Translations under genes and position numbers: made by a program
The notes under the pieces: generated by a model
Databases searched by the model: none
Told to the model about the DNA's origin: nothing
The model's input: only the letters and a program-made list of their open reading frames with translations
Shown here: in pieces, positions 36,591-44,837 of the stretch
Layout: each line of letters starts with the position of its first letter
Numbering within the stretch: position 1 is the first letter of the stretch
Source of the DNA: DASRSS01 sp963799045
GTDB lineage: Bacteria > Actinomycetota > Actinomycetes > Mycobacteriales > Jatrophihabitantaceae
Assembly: GCA_963799045.1 (NCBI GenBank)
Contig: CAWCVN010000001.1
Span: 434,001-498,000, forward strand
Direction of reading: 5' to 3'
DNA length: 64,000 nt

Positions 36591-37481
36591 TCAGCCGGGG
36601 GGAAGCGCTCGGCGAGGTCCTCGTGAGGGGTCGGTCGCGGTCCAGAACTCGCGGCCCAGCGCGGACAGCGACACCGTCGCCCGACGGAGCCGCACCGAGC
36701 CTTGCTTGCGGTCCTCGGCGGCCTTGCGCGCGCCGTGTACGAGCGTGTCGGCCGCGAGGATCTCGTAGTCGGTAGCCAGCGCCGGGTCCTCGGGGCCGAC
36801 CTGAAGCAGGCCGAAGCTGATCAGCCGGGCGAGGTAGGTCGGCGTGTTCTCCGGGCTGGACAGTCCGGCGTGCCGCCCGATCAGGGACGCGTGGGCCAGC
36901 TCGATGCGGGTGCGGCCGCGCGCACCGGCCCTGGTCAGCACGTCGATGGTGGCGGCGGCGCGGCCGTCGGAGAACGCGGCGACCAGCCGGGCCTCGTCGG
37001 GCACCAACTGGCTGATGATCGTGCCGAACAGGTAGTCACGGCTGGCGCGGCGGTCGGTCTCGACCGACCGCTCGAGCAGCTCGCCCATCGCGGTGCGCAG
37101 CGGAGCCTCCGACGGGCTGGAGTTCTGCACGAGCAGCATCGCCCGGCGCTCCTCGTCGGTCGCGGTGCCGGTCGGCGGGACGTCGAGGCGGCGCCGGACC
37201 TCGGACCAGGCCGCTCGCTGCAGTCGCTGGGCCTCGCGCTCGAGTGTCTGCGCGCCGGGCAGCTGCCGGGCGATCCGCCAGCCGGAACGGCCCAGGATGC
37301 GCCCGACCCGCGCGGCGGTGACGATCGCGGTGCCCGCCGCAGCGACGACCTGGGTGGGCGGGGGAGCGGGCGGGGGAGCAGGCGGCGGCGCCGGCGCACG
37401 CCGGGCGACAGGGCCGGGGCCGGGCAGCGGGCGGCGCCGGGTCGGCTGCGCCGAGACCGACGGCTTCGGCTGCTCGGACAC
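36591..37481 (-). CDS. Abi-alpha (DUF4393)-like protein
   Basis: A 296-residue protein from a GTG at 37481. Residues 1-55 are Pro/Ala-rich. Then VGRILGRSGWRIARQLPGAQTLE and a helical segment with RDYLFGTIISQLVPDEARLVAAFSDG match the core of the DUF4393/Abi-alpha family, which groups proteins annotated as abortive-infection related and also chromosomal proteins of unknown role. The final third has EFWTATDPSR. It is coupled to the DUF445 gene. The defence role is only by family name. Confidence 0.6.
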   Translation of the reverse strand: MSEQPKPSVSAQPTRRRPLPGPGPVARRAPAPPPAPPPAPPPTQVVAAAGTAIVTAARVGRILGRSGWRIARQLPGAQTLEREAQRLQRAAWSEVRRRLDVPPTGTATDEERRAMLLVQNSSPSEAPLRTAMGELLERSVETDRRASRDYLFGTIISQLVPDEARLVAAFSDGRAAATIDVLTRAGARGRTRIELAHASLIGRHAGLSSPENTPTYLARLISFGLLQVGPEDPALATDYEILAADTLVHGARKAAEDRKQGSVRLRRATVSLSALGREFWTATDPSRGPRRALPPG

Positions 37482-37594
37482 CAGCTGGACTCCCCACCTT
37501 GCTCGATACCTTGCTCGCTCCGGTCGGGACGAGGATAGGCCACCCACGAGATGATCTCGGCCGAATGTGCTGAATCCTGCAGATTTCCCCGAGA

Positions 37595-38689
37595 TCAACC
37601 GGGGGACAGGCCGGGGACGATGTCCTCGAGGCGGAAGGTCACCGGCCGTTCGAGCTGATCGTAGGTGCACGACTCGGGGGTGCGGTCCGGCCGCCAGCGG
37701 TTGAACTGGGCGGTGTGCCGGAACCGGTCGCCCTCCATGTGGTCGTAGCGGACCTCGACTACCCGCTCGGGCCGCAGCGGGATGAACGACAGGTCCTTGC
37801 CGTTGTTCCACCGCGAGCCCTCGCCCTTGCGCGGCGACCGCGCCTGGGGGCCGGCGGCCTCGAGCGCCGCCCAGTTCCACGGATGCTCGTCGAACGAGGT
37901 CACCAGCGGTGCCAGCTCGGCGAGCAGCTCGCGTCGCCGTGCCATCGGAAACGCGCCGATCACGCCGACGGAGTTCAGCATCCCGGCATCGGTGTACAGA
38001 CCGAGCATCAGCGACCCGATGGCGTCCGGACTGCTCTTGTGCGGCCGGTAGCCGGCGACGACGCAGTCGGCCGTCCGCTCGTGCTTGATCTTGAACATGA
38101 CCCGCTTGTCCGGCTGGTAGGTGCCGTCCAGCGGCTTGGCGACCACGCCGTCCAGCCCGGCGCCCTCGAACTCCGTGAACCATCGCTGCGCGAGTTGGAG
38201 ATCCGTGGTCGCCGGCGTGACGTGAATCGGCGGACGGGCGCCGCCGAGCGCTTCGACGAGGCGGGCCCGCCGCCGACCGAACGGCGGCCGGGTGAGGTCG
38301 TCGTCGCCGAGCGCGAGCAGGTCGAACGCGACGAACGACGCAGGCGTCGCCTCGCTGAGCAGCGTCACCCGGGATGCCGCTGGGTGGATGCGCTGCTGCA
38401 GGGCGTCGAAGTCCAGCCCGTGTCCGGTGGCGATCACGATCTCGCCGTCCACGACGCAGCGGTCGGGCAGCTCGCGCGTGACGGCCGCGACCAGTTCGGG
38501 GAAGTAGCGGGTCATCGGCCGCTCGTTGCGGCTTCCGATCTCGACCTCGTCGCCGTCGCGGAAGACGATGGAGCGGAAGCCGTCCCATTTTGGCTCTACT
38601 TGAACGTAGACTTTAAGGGCAAGGAACTGCTCCCAAGTGATCGGCTTGGCGAGCATGGGCTTGATGGGCGGCATGACCGGCAAGTGCAT
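37595..38689 (-). CDS. ligC: ATP-dependent DNA ligase LigC-type, N-terminus supplied by the integrated element
   Basis: A 364-residue ATP-dependent ligase. Motif I is EPKWDGF with the nucleotidyl lysine at about residue 34; then SRNERPMTRYFPELV (motif Ia), VDGEIVI, FVAFDLLAL (III), DGVVAKPLDG (IV) and VMFKIKHERTADCVV (V), and an OB-fold C-terminus. It seals nicks in DNA. Residues 1-33 (MHLPVMPPIKPMLAKPITW and on) are encoded by DNA of the integrated element, with A/T-rich codons; chromosomal codons begin at the core 38581-38587. The native first 29 codons lie at 57289-57375. The start at 38689 is only 23 bases from the divergent integrase start. Confidence 0.88.
   Translation of the reverse strand: MHLPVMPPIKPMLAKPITWEQFLALKVYVQVEPKWDGFRSIVFRDGDEVEIGSRNERPMTRYFPELVAAVTRELPDRCVVDGEIVIATGHGLDFDALQQRIHPAASRVTLLSEATPASFVAFDLLALGDDDLTRPPFGRRRARLVEALGGARPPIHVTPATTDLQLAQRWFTEFEGAGLDGVVAKPLDGTYQPDKRVMFKIKHERTADCVVAGYRPHKSSPDAIGSLMLGLYTDAGMLNSVGVIGAFPMARRRELLAELAPLVTSFDEHPWNWAALEAAGPQARSPRKGEGSRWNNGKDLSFIPLRPERVVEVRYDHMEGDRFRHTAQFNRWRPDRTPESCTYDQLERPVTFRLEDIVPGLSPG
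38581..38606. other. Left attachment site (attL)
   Basis: The core CGTCCCA (38581-38587) is shared with 57282-57288. To the left are chromosomal ligC codons; to the right is an element arm whose reverse complement reads TCAAGTAGAGCCAAAATGG. The right end carries the matching arm TCAAGTAGACCAAATG, so the ancestral attP was an imperfect inverted repeat around the core. Confidence 0.8.
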
Positions 38690-38712
38690 GAGGCAACGGT
38701 AGGGGGTGTGAG

Positions 38713-40323
38713 GTGGCGCGTCGCGCACGTGGCTCGGCCGCGGTGACCTATGCGCGCTTCTCCGATGAGAAGCAGGGCTCGATTGAGGAGCAGAACGGGA
38801 TCAATAAGGAACTCGCGGACCTGTACGGGAATCCGATCGTTGCAGGCTTCTCCGACGCCGGCGTATCCCGGACGATTCAGGACCGGCCCGGCCTGATGGA
38901 GATGTTCGAGTTCATCCGCGCCCACCACGAGGTCGGGTTCATCATCGTCAACGAATTGGAACGGCTCACCGCCGGGGTGGCGCAGCGGGCCGAGGTCGTC
39001 GACGTGTGCCAGCGGTTGAACGTGTGGCTGATCACCGAGGACATGGATCCGATCGACCCGTTCGATGAGGATGCTATGCACGAGGCCGACCAGCGGGCAG
39101 TCGCCGCGAAGGGCGAGGTGCTCAAGGTGCGCCGCCGGACGCGACGCAACCTGCGGCAGAAGGTCATCAACGGCACTGTCGCGATGCGCCCGGCGTACGG
39201 GACGCGCATGAAGCCGCTAGTGGTCGACGGCGTGCAGCTGCGATCCGGCGCTCGGATCGTGGATACACGAGGACGCGTGGTGCGCTCGGGGGAACTGGAG
39301 ATCCACACGGACGAGCTGCCCTGGCTGCTGAAGATCTTCGAGTGGGCCGACGCCGACGTCTCCGCGGAGGAGATCGCCCGCCGACTGACCGCCGAGCGTG
39401 TACCGACCAAGAGCGGCAACAGCACGTGGCGGGCCAACACCGTGATCGGCATCCTGACCAACCCGCTCTACAAGGGCGAGATGACGTGGGGTAAGCAGGC
39501 CGTCCGCCGCTACAGCAACGGCCGCACCTACCTCGAGCTGCGCGAGGACGACGACCCCGGCCGGGTCACCAAGCCGAGTCCGTTAGGCGCGATCATCGAC
39601 CCGGCCGCGTGGGATCGCATCGCCGCGCGCCGCGAGTCCCGCCGCGGCCTGCGCGCCCACCATCGCCGGACGAACGGCTCACTGCTGCTGGACGGCTTCG
39701 TCTACTGCGGCCGATGCGGCTCCAAGTGTTACGCCCGGCGCGATAACCTCAACAGCGCAGCCCCGCGCTGGCGATACTTCTGCTCCGGCGCGCGCACAAA
39801 CTTCAGCCAGCGGCCAGGCTTCGACGCGCCCTGCACGACCGCCTACTCCATGGCGGCCCACCACATTCTCGACGCACTGGCCTCGTTCCGCACCTCGCCG
39901 GCCCGAGTGACCGCCCGACCCACCCGCAGCGCGCCCGTCGCCGACCACGACGCGCGCAAGCGGCTGGAGGCACAGATCGCGCAGGCCGAACGCGAGCGGG
40001 AGAACGCGCAACGGCTGGCGATCGCCGGCAAGGTCAGCGAGGCGATCCTCGACGAGGTGCTACACGACACGCAGGTCCGCATCGATATCGCCCGCGACAA
40101 GCTGGCAGCCCTCAACCAGCAGGGCGACGCCGAGCTGGCGAACGCATACCTGGCCAACAACCTCGACGCGATGGCCGAACTGGCAGCACTACTCGCCGAC
40201 GACACGATCCCGCTCGACGACCGCCGGGCCGCCCTGCGGGACCTGGGTATCGAGCGGCTCTACATCGACCGCCCAAACGTGCAGGTGGAGTTCCTCCTGG
40301 GTGACCCCGGCCTCCAGAGCTAG
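38713..40323 (+). CDS. int: Large serine integrase
   Basis: A 536-residue large serine recombinase. The catalytic domain begins VTYARFSDEKQGSIEEQ with the nucleophile Ser at about residue 17, followed by FSDAGVSRTIQDRPGLMEMF and VNELERLT. The recombinase domain has PAYGTRMKPL, AEEIARRLTAERVPTKSGN and the WRANTVIGILTNPLYKGEM signature. A zinc ribbon (VYCGRCGSKCYARRD, then YFCSG and APC) lies near residues 330-375, and a coiled coil near 410-470 (DHDARKRLEAQIAQAERERE). It recombines attP with attB without host factors; excision needs an extra factor. The GTG at 38713 follows AGGGGGTGTG. Confidence 0.95.
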   Translation: MARRARGSAAVTYARFSDEKQGSIEEQNGINKELADLYGNPIVAGFSDAGVSRTIQDRPGLMEMFEFIRAHHEVGFIIVNELERLTAGVAQRAEVVDVCQRLNVWLITEDMDPIDPFDEDAMHEADQRAVAAKGEVLKVRRRTRRNLRQKVINGTVAMRPAYGTRMKPLVVDGVQLRSGARIVDTRGRVVRSGELEIHTDELPWLLKIFEWADADVSAEEIARRLTAERVPTKSGNSTWRANTVIGILTNPLYKGEMTWGKQAVRRYSNGRTYLELREDDDPGRVTKPSPLGAIIDPAAWDRIAARRESRRGLRAHHRRTNGSLLLDGFVYCGRCGSKCYARRDNLNSAAPRWRYFCSGARTNFSQRPGFDAPCTTAYSMAAHHILDALASFRTSPARVTARPTRSAPVADHDARKRLEAQIAQAERERENAQRLAIAGKVSEAILDEVLHDTQVRIDIARDKLAALNQQGDAELANAYLANNLDAMAELAALLADDTIPLDDRRAALRDLGIERLYIDRPNVQVEFLLGDPGLQS

Positions 40324-41238
40324 CTTCTTCGCCTTGAGGACCGCCAACGCCCGGTGTACCCGAGCCGACAGGTCGGCCGGCAGCACCGAACCGGCCGCGA
40401 GCCGATCGGTCGAGGCAGCCCCGCCGATGGATTTACCTGCTGGCATGGGCACCTCCCCGGTCGCGTTCGGACCGCCTATTGCTATAGGTGTCTTGGCCGC
40501 GGCAAACGCGACCACCTCGGCCGAGACTTACGCCGCCGTATCCCCGGCGAGCACCCTGGCTCAGGCAGTGCCTGCCGCATCTCCAACTCGTTCGAGCTTC
40601 AGGAGGAATGCGAATTTCTGGCACGGCGGCTGGCCACCACCCGGCAACCCTGGCGGCGCTCCACCTCGCCCCGAACGGACGCCTCGGCAGCGGCACGTGT
40701 CGGACGGCGACCCCTTCGCTCGAGGAACGCTTCACACCTAGTAAAGGCGTCATGACAGGCTCGAATGTGGACACCCCGCGACGACCAGCGCGCGCCTCAG
40801 TGAATCCGCCCGCCCGCCCATCTGCCGCGACGAGCCCCGGACGCTTGGTGGTCATATCCGGTATAGGTGCGTGTCGCGCCCGTTCGAGGCCCTCCCGGCG
40901 GCCCGAAAGAGCGGCCGGCATCCGGGCGCGTTCGGCGAAGCCGTCAACAGCCATCTGACGCTCGCCTCCTCGATATCGGCTCTGTCGGGCCCTTCATAGG
41001 GATAAGTGCGCTACGGGTGGGTGAAAGTGACAGCCCCGCCACGGATAGTCGCGCGAGCCTCTGCCACCCGCGCCGCTCCGCATGTCGACACCGAAGACGC
41101 TCAGGTCCCTGTTTCGCACCCATAGGGTGAAGTCCGACCGCGAGACGGACATGCCACGACAAAATTTCGGCAGCGACAGCAGGACCGTTGTAGGCGCCGG
41201 TGACAGCGTCGGCGCGCCTGTTCGAAGGGAGCGCGTGA
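40324..41238. other. Stretch of about 0.9 kb without a recognisable gene
   Basis: Overlapping open frames on both strands exist (for example 40433-40954 minus and 40189-40515 minus), but none has a recognisable domain. The minus frame ending over the integrase tail has one plausible helical stretch (ADLSARVHRALAVLKAKK), which could be a small antisense gene or chance. The lsr2-like promoter must lie in the last 150 bases. Confidence 0.5.
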
Positions 41239-41895
41239 ATGGTCAGGAACGTTCGTGTCGATCTCACCGACGACCTCAACGGTGACCCGGCGGCCGAGAC
41301 GGTGCGCTTCGGACTCGACGGCCGAACGTATGAGATTGACCTGTCCGCCCCGAACGCGCAGGCCCTACGCGATTGCCTCACCAGCTATATCTCTGCGGGG
41401 CGCCGGCTCGGCCGAACCCGGCAGGGGTCAGGCCGGTCCTCGGCAGCTGTCACGAGCAGGCGTCGGGGCCAGCGAGGTGACGACCAGTCGGAGATGCGGG
41501 CCTGGGCGATCGCGAACGGATTCCCCGTAGCCACCCGCGGGCGAATCAGCCGAGAGGTACAGGACTCCTTCCACGCCACCCCACCCGAAGTCCGAGCCGA
41601 GCAAGCCCACACCCTCGCGCAGGTGCAGGCGCCGACCGAGCCTTCGAGGGTTGAGTCGCCGTCGCCGTCGCCGTCGCCGGCAGTGACCGCAGCCCGCGCC
41701 GCCGCGAAGCGTCCGACCAGGCCGCGGTCGAAGTCCACGACACGCTCAGCCGACAACTCGTCGAGCGACACAACGCGGCCCGTGAAACCGAGAACGAGGG
41801 CGCGCAAGCGCTCTCCCGCCGCGCCGGCCGCTAGCGAGCCGGCACTCGAGCGAGCTCAGCGGGGCAAGGCGACGCCAAACCGATCCGGCAGATGA
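41239..41895 (+). CDS. Lsr2 family nucleoid protein with long basic C-terminal tail
   Basis: A 218-residue Lsr2 homologue; chromosomal Lsr2 is about 110. Residues 1-55 are the dimerisation domain (VDLTDDLNGDPAAETVRFGL, YEIDLSAPNAQALRD). The DNA-binding domain at about 85-115 reads MRAWAIANGFPVATRGRISR, with the RGR hook that enters the minor groove of A/T-rich DNA. The tail (about 120-218) is a Ser/Pro repeat (SPSPSPS from a GTCGCC hexamer repeat at 41655-41678) followed by Lys/Arg-rich sequence like a histone tail. Start ATG 41239 has AAGGGAG ahead. Lsr2 silences foreign genes; a copy on an element may lower the cost of carriage or regulate the cargo. Confidence 0.88.
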   Translation: MVRNVRVDLTDDLNGDPAAETVRFGLDGRTYEIDLSAPNAQALRDCLTSYISAGRRLGRTRQGSGRSSAAVTSRRRGQRGDDQSEMRAWAIANGFPVATRGRISREVQDSFHATPPEVRAEQAHTLAQVQAPTEPSRVESPSPSPSPAVTAARAAAKRPTRPRSKSTTRSADNSSSDTTRPVKPRTRARKRSPAAPAASEPALERAQRGKATPNRSGR

Positions 41896-41978
41896 CGAAA
41901 GTCGACCAAGACCGGGCCGGCGACGGCACCGGTCCGGGGATGCTGCCCTGACCGGAGAGGCGTGGCACACTCAGTGAC

Positions 41979-42200
41979 ATGAGTAGCCCGCAGACATCGC
42001 TCGGCGGCGACGTGCGCGTGCTACCAGGCAGTCATGAGGCCGACTCCGCTGCAGGAGACGACTGGGACAGGTTCCTCGCAACGAAAATGGCGTCCCGGCG
42101 AGACTTCATCGCCCGCCAGCTGTCCCGCACACCGGAGGAGCGGCTGGCGGTGATGGTCCGCTTGGCTCGCCGCGTGGCCGCCCTGCGCGAGCCGGAGTGA
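41979..42200 (+). CDS. Small helical protein, uncharacterised
   Basis: A 73-residue protein (MSSPQTSLGGDVRVLPG then an acidic segment and a helix DWDRFLATKMASRRDFIARQ, ending TPEERLAVMVRLARRVAAL). Codon third positions look coding. It lies 83 bases downstream of the Lsr2-like gene. As a small basic-acidic protein on an element with a serine integrase, it could be a directionality factor, but nothing in the sequence proves this. Confidence 0.5.
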   Translation: MSSPQTSLGGDVRVLPGSHEADSAAGDDWDRFLATKMASRRDFIARQLSRTPEERLAVMVRLARRVAALREPE

Positions 42201-42258
42201 GCTACAAGGAGATCGTAAGTAGCTAGACTATGATCTTCGTTTCTGGTTGAATTGGTGA

Positions 42259-42800
42259 GTGCGGGACAACGACGGTCGAAAGCTCGATCACGCCACGTTG
42301 GAGACGCTGCGGCTGCGGGCGGTCGAGCAGATCGAGGCAGGCGCGCATCCGGAGGATGTCGCTGACGCGCTCGGCCTGCACCGGTCCACGGTGTTCGGGT
42401 GGGTGGCGAGATTCCGCTGCGGGGGTAGGGCGGCGCTACTGGCCAAGCCGGTGCCCGGCCGGCCCCCGAAACTCAGTGCCGAGCAGTTGCGCAAGTTGTA
42501 CTCGCTGATTGTCGGTAACGACCCGCGGCAGTTGCAGTTCGAGTTCGCGTTGTGGACGCGCGAGATGGTCCGCGAATTGATCCGTCGTGAGTTCAAAGTC
42601 AGCTTGTCGGTGGTCAGCGTCGGACGATGGCTTCGAGTGCTGGGCCTGTCTCCGCAGCGGCCGTTGTACCGCGCCTATCAGGCCGACCCGGACAAGGTCG
42701 ATGCCTGGAAGCGTGAGCAGTACCCGGCCATCGCAGCCGAGGCGAAAAAGGCTGGGGCGACGGTCTACTTCGCCGACGAGGCCAGCGTGCGGTCGGACTA
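42259..42800 (+). pseudogene. IS630-family transposase, 5' fragment
   Basis: About 180 residues of an IS630-type transposase from a GTG at 42259: the N-terminal helix-turn-helix domain (AVEQIEAGAHPEDVADALG, HRSTVFGWVARFRCGGRAAL), the linker (GRPPKLSAEQL), the second HTH (LIRREFKVSLSVVSVGRWLR) and the first catalytic Asp in TVYFADEASVRSDY. The second Asp and the Glu are missing because at about 42800 the sequence runs into an unrelated nucleotidyltransferase-like gene. No right inverted repeat is found. It is therefore a deletion remnant. Confidence 0.8.
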
Positions 42801-43469
42801 CAGCAGGAAGACTATGACCCTGGGGCCATCATCGCCGCCCTGGCCGATGCCGGGGTTGAGTTCGTCTTGCTCGGTGGGACCGCCGCCGCGATCCACGGTG
42901 CCGACACCCTGACCCTCGACACGGACGTTACCCCGGACCGCAGCCCGGACAACCTGGCGCGGCTGGCTCACGTCCTGCATGCGCTCGGCGCTCGGCTGCG
43001 CACTCCCGAAGGGGACCTGGTCAACGCGCCGCTGGATGAGGCAGCACTGCGCAATTACACGACGTGCGCGACCCGGACCGCCGATGCGGGCGACCTGGAT
43101 CTGGTGTTTGCCCCGGACGGCATTCCCGGGGGCTACGAGACGCTGGCCCGAGACGCTCGGCACGTACGCATCGCGGGCCGCGATGTCGCGATCGCGTCCG
43201 TTGAACACATCGCCGCCTCCCGCGACGCGGCGTATCGCAAGACTCAGCAGGCCAAGTACGCCCGTGGCAATGACGCCCTGACCATCGCCGTCGATGTCGC
43301 CGACCAGGCCGGACGGCGCGAGCCAAACGTGCGTACGCGGGCTGAACAGGCCGCGGACCTGGCCCGTCGATACCGGGCGCAGCAACACGCCGAGCCGGAA
43401 CCTGGACCACGCCGGCCCCCGCCGAGCACCCCGCGGCGCGAACCTCCTCGGCGAGGCCCTCGGATCTGA
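42801..43469 (+). pseudogene. Nucleotidyltransferase-fold protein (MNT/AbiEii-like) lacking its start
   Basis: From 42801 the frame 3n reads EDYDPGAIIAALADAGVEF then VLLGGTAAAIHG, the GG-x-A strand of nucleotidyltransferases, and DTLTLDTDVTP with a DxD metal motif, followed by a helical C-domain (LARLAHVLHALGARL, VASVEHIAASRDAAYR). This is like the toxin half of MNT/AbiE-type toxin-antitoxin systems or DUF6036-like proteins. The first few codons, with the start, were lost at the junction with the IS630 fragment; the two are in different frames. An internal GTG or TTG start (for example 42867) would lose the first helix. The C-terminus is Pro/Arg-rich. Confidence 0.6.
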
Positions 43470-43825
43470 GCGGCTTGAACGGCGTCGAGCTACCGCTCGC
43501 CCTACTCCCGGCCATCTGCACGCGACAGCCACACGCCAACGATCTAGACCCGGCGGGCCGCCGTCTCACAACCGTCGCCCGAGCAGATTTTCCGACATCC
43601 AGCCCTGACCACGCTCCCGACCCGCACGCCCGAGATCATCCAGCGCGAGCGCCTTCGTCGTGAGCCCAATCGGCCTCTTGGGCCGTAGGCGGAAGCGCGG
43701 CGTCACCTCAGCATCCGCCAGCACATAGGCTCCGCCAACGAAATAAGCCCATGACGGGCAGCGCACCCCCGGCGTCCGGATCGCGATCAAGCTGGCCGAT
43801 CAGTCGAACAGTCGCCGATCGTTCG
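43470..43825. other. Intergenic stretch without a clear gene
   Basis: About 355 bases between the nucleotidyltransferase remnant and the convergent TetR gene. A minus-strand frame 43566-43790 (with YVLADAEVTPRFRLRPKRP) has some protein character and may be the remnant of another gene, but no family is recognised. Confidence 0.4.
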
Positions 43826-44434
43826 CTAGCCAGGTGGGTCTTTGGGCTGGGCGGCGTTTCGGGCCATGGTGATGAGGAGTACCGCCGACCAGTCTCGGAC
43901 CTTTTCGGCCAGGTCCTGGGCGGTCCCGACTCGCATGGCCATGTCGTAGACGCCATATAGGCCCGCGACGGCGACCCGGGCCGCGGCGGCACAGTCCACC
44001 CCCGGGGCGATGCTGCCCTCATCCTGCCCGTCGCGCAGTACGCCGGCGACGCGCTCAAGCAGTGGCTCGTAGAACTCGGTTCGCTGGCCGGTCGCATGCT
44101 CGTAGTCGTGGCGGATGCGGCTTGCTGCGCGCACGAAGAGATCGTCACGCCAGGAACACGCCAGATTGACGGCGAGACGCTGCAAGGTGTCAGCGGCGTC
44201 GAGGTCCCAAGTGCGGGACTGTTCGACGACCGCCGTGCGGCGTGCCTGATCCTCGGCCATGAGTGCTTCCGCGAGCGCGGTCTTGGATCGATAGTGCTTG
44301 TACAAGGCGCCCTGGGTTCGACCAGCCTCGAGCACGATCGCCTGCGTCGTCGCACCGTGGTAGCCCTCGTGATCAAATACCTTCGCAGCTGCCTCCAGCA
44401 GCGCCCGGCGGGTCTGCACCGCCCGCACCTGCAC
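43826..44434 (-). CDS. TetR-family regulator, ArpA/ScbR-like (receptor without the conserved Trp)
   Basis: A 202-residue TetR regulator from a GTG at 44434. The HTH is LLEAAAKVFDHEGYHGATTQ then AIVLEAGRTQGALYKHYRSK, close to gamma-butyrolactone receptor proteins. The ligand domain has ASRIRHDYEHATGQRTEFYE and AGLYGVYDMAMRVG with DLAEKVRDW, the family's C-terminal signature. The Trp that binds ligand in ArpA-type receptors (PFxxW) is not present (TEFYEPLLERVAG), as in pseudo-receptors such as ScbR2. It probably represses cargo genes but may respond to another ligand or none. Confidence 0.75.
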   Translation of the reverse strand: MQVRAVQTRRALLEAAAKVFDHEGYHGATTQAIVLEAGRTQGALYKHYRSKTALAEALMAEDQARRTAVVEQSRTWDLDAADTLQRLAVNLACSWRDDLFVRAASRIRHDYEHATGQRTEFYEPLLERVAGVLRDGQDEGSIAPGVDCAAAARVAVAGLYGVYDMAMRVGTAQDLAEKVRDWSAVLLITMARNAAQPKDPPG

Positions 44435-44837
44435 CAGTCAGCCCTCACCTTCCCATGCCGTTGCACTGGGACCGCAAACTGCTCCAGCCCTCCGCACGCA
44501 CCTGCATTGTCCCGCACGCGGGCCGCCGACGAGCGGCGGATCGTCACCTAGACCGAGCCGAAGACCCGATCACGCTTGGCGATGCGTCACCTCCGTTCAC
44601 CGGGCGATCGAGCATGGGTCCGGACCGGCGGGCTGTCCAGGTCGTTCGTCCTCCCTGCGGTCCGGGCGCTCCAGCTGGACAGTCCGCCGGTTCACCGGCC
44701 CCTACCACTCTCCGTGCCCGGTGGGCGGAAGACGACGCAGGACCCACCGCGAGAGCGAGGCTCCCAGCCCTCCCGCTCACCGGGTAGCCACGATCCCCGG
44801 ATTGGCCGAGGGTCACCTGCGCGAGAGGAACAACGTC
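44435..44837. other. Non-coding region upstream of ssb-like gene
   Basis: About 400 bases between the divergent TetR and ssb-like genes. No convincing reading frame. It holds a long inverted repeat (44624-44691) and a second shorter pair, CCCGGTG near 44718 with CACCGGG near 44780. Promoters for both genes must lie here. Confidence 0.6.
44624..44691. repeat. Long inverted repeat, 17-bp arms and 34-nt loop
   Basis: Left arm ACCGGCGGGCTGTCCAG (44624-44640), right arm CTGGACAGTCCGCCGGT (44675-44691); 16 of 17 pairs match. Lies about 150 bases before the ssb-like gene. It could form a large extruded or single-strand hairpin. Confidence 0.7.

Noticed and set aside
38581..38606. Integration in a tRNA gene
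   Set aside because: No tRNA is present at either end; the core is within ligC codons.
40433..40954. 173-codon minus-strand frame in the island
   Set aside because: Arg/Gly-rich, overlapped by open frames on the other strand, no domain; not supported as a gene.
41655..41678. Hexanucleotide repeat as a phase-variation switch
   Set aside because: The unit is six bases, so changes in copy number keep the frame; only tail length would vary.
42259..43469. Functional fusion of transposase DNA-binding part with nucleotidyltransferase
   Set aside because: The two parts are in different frames.
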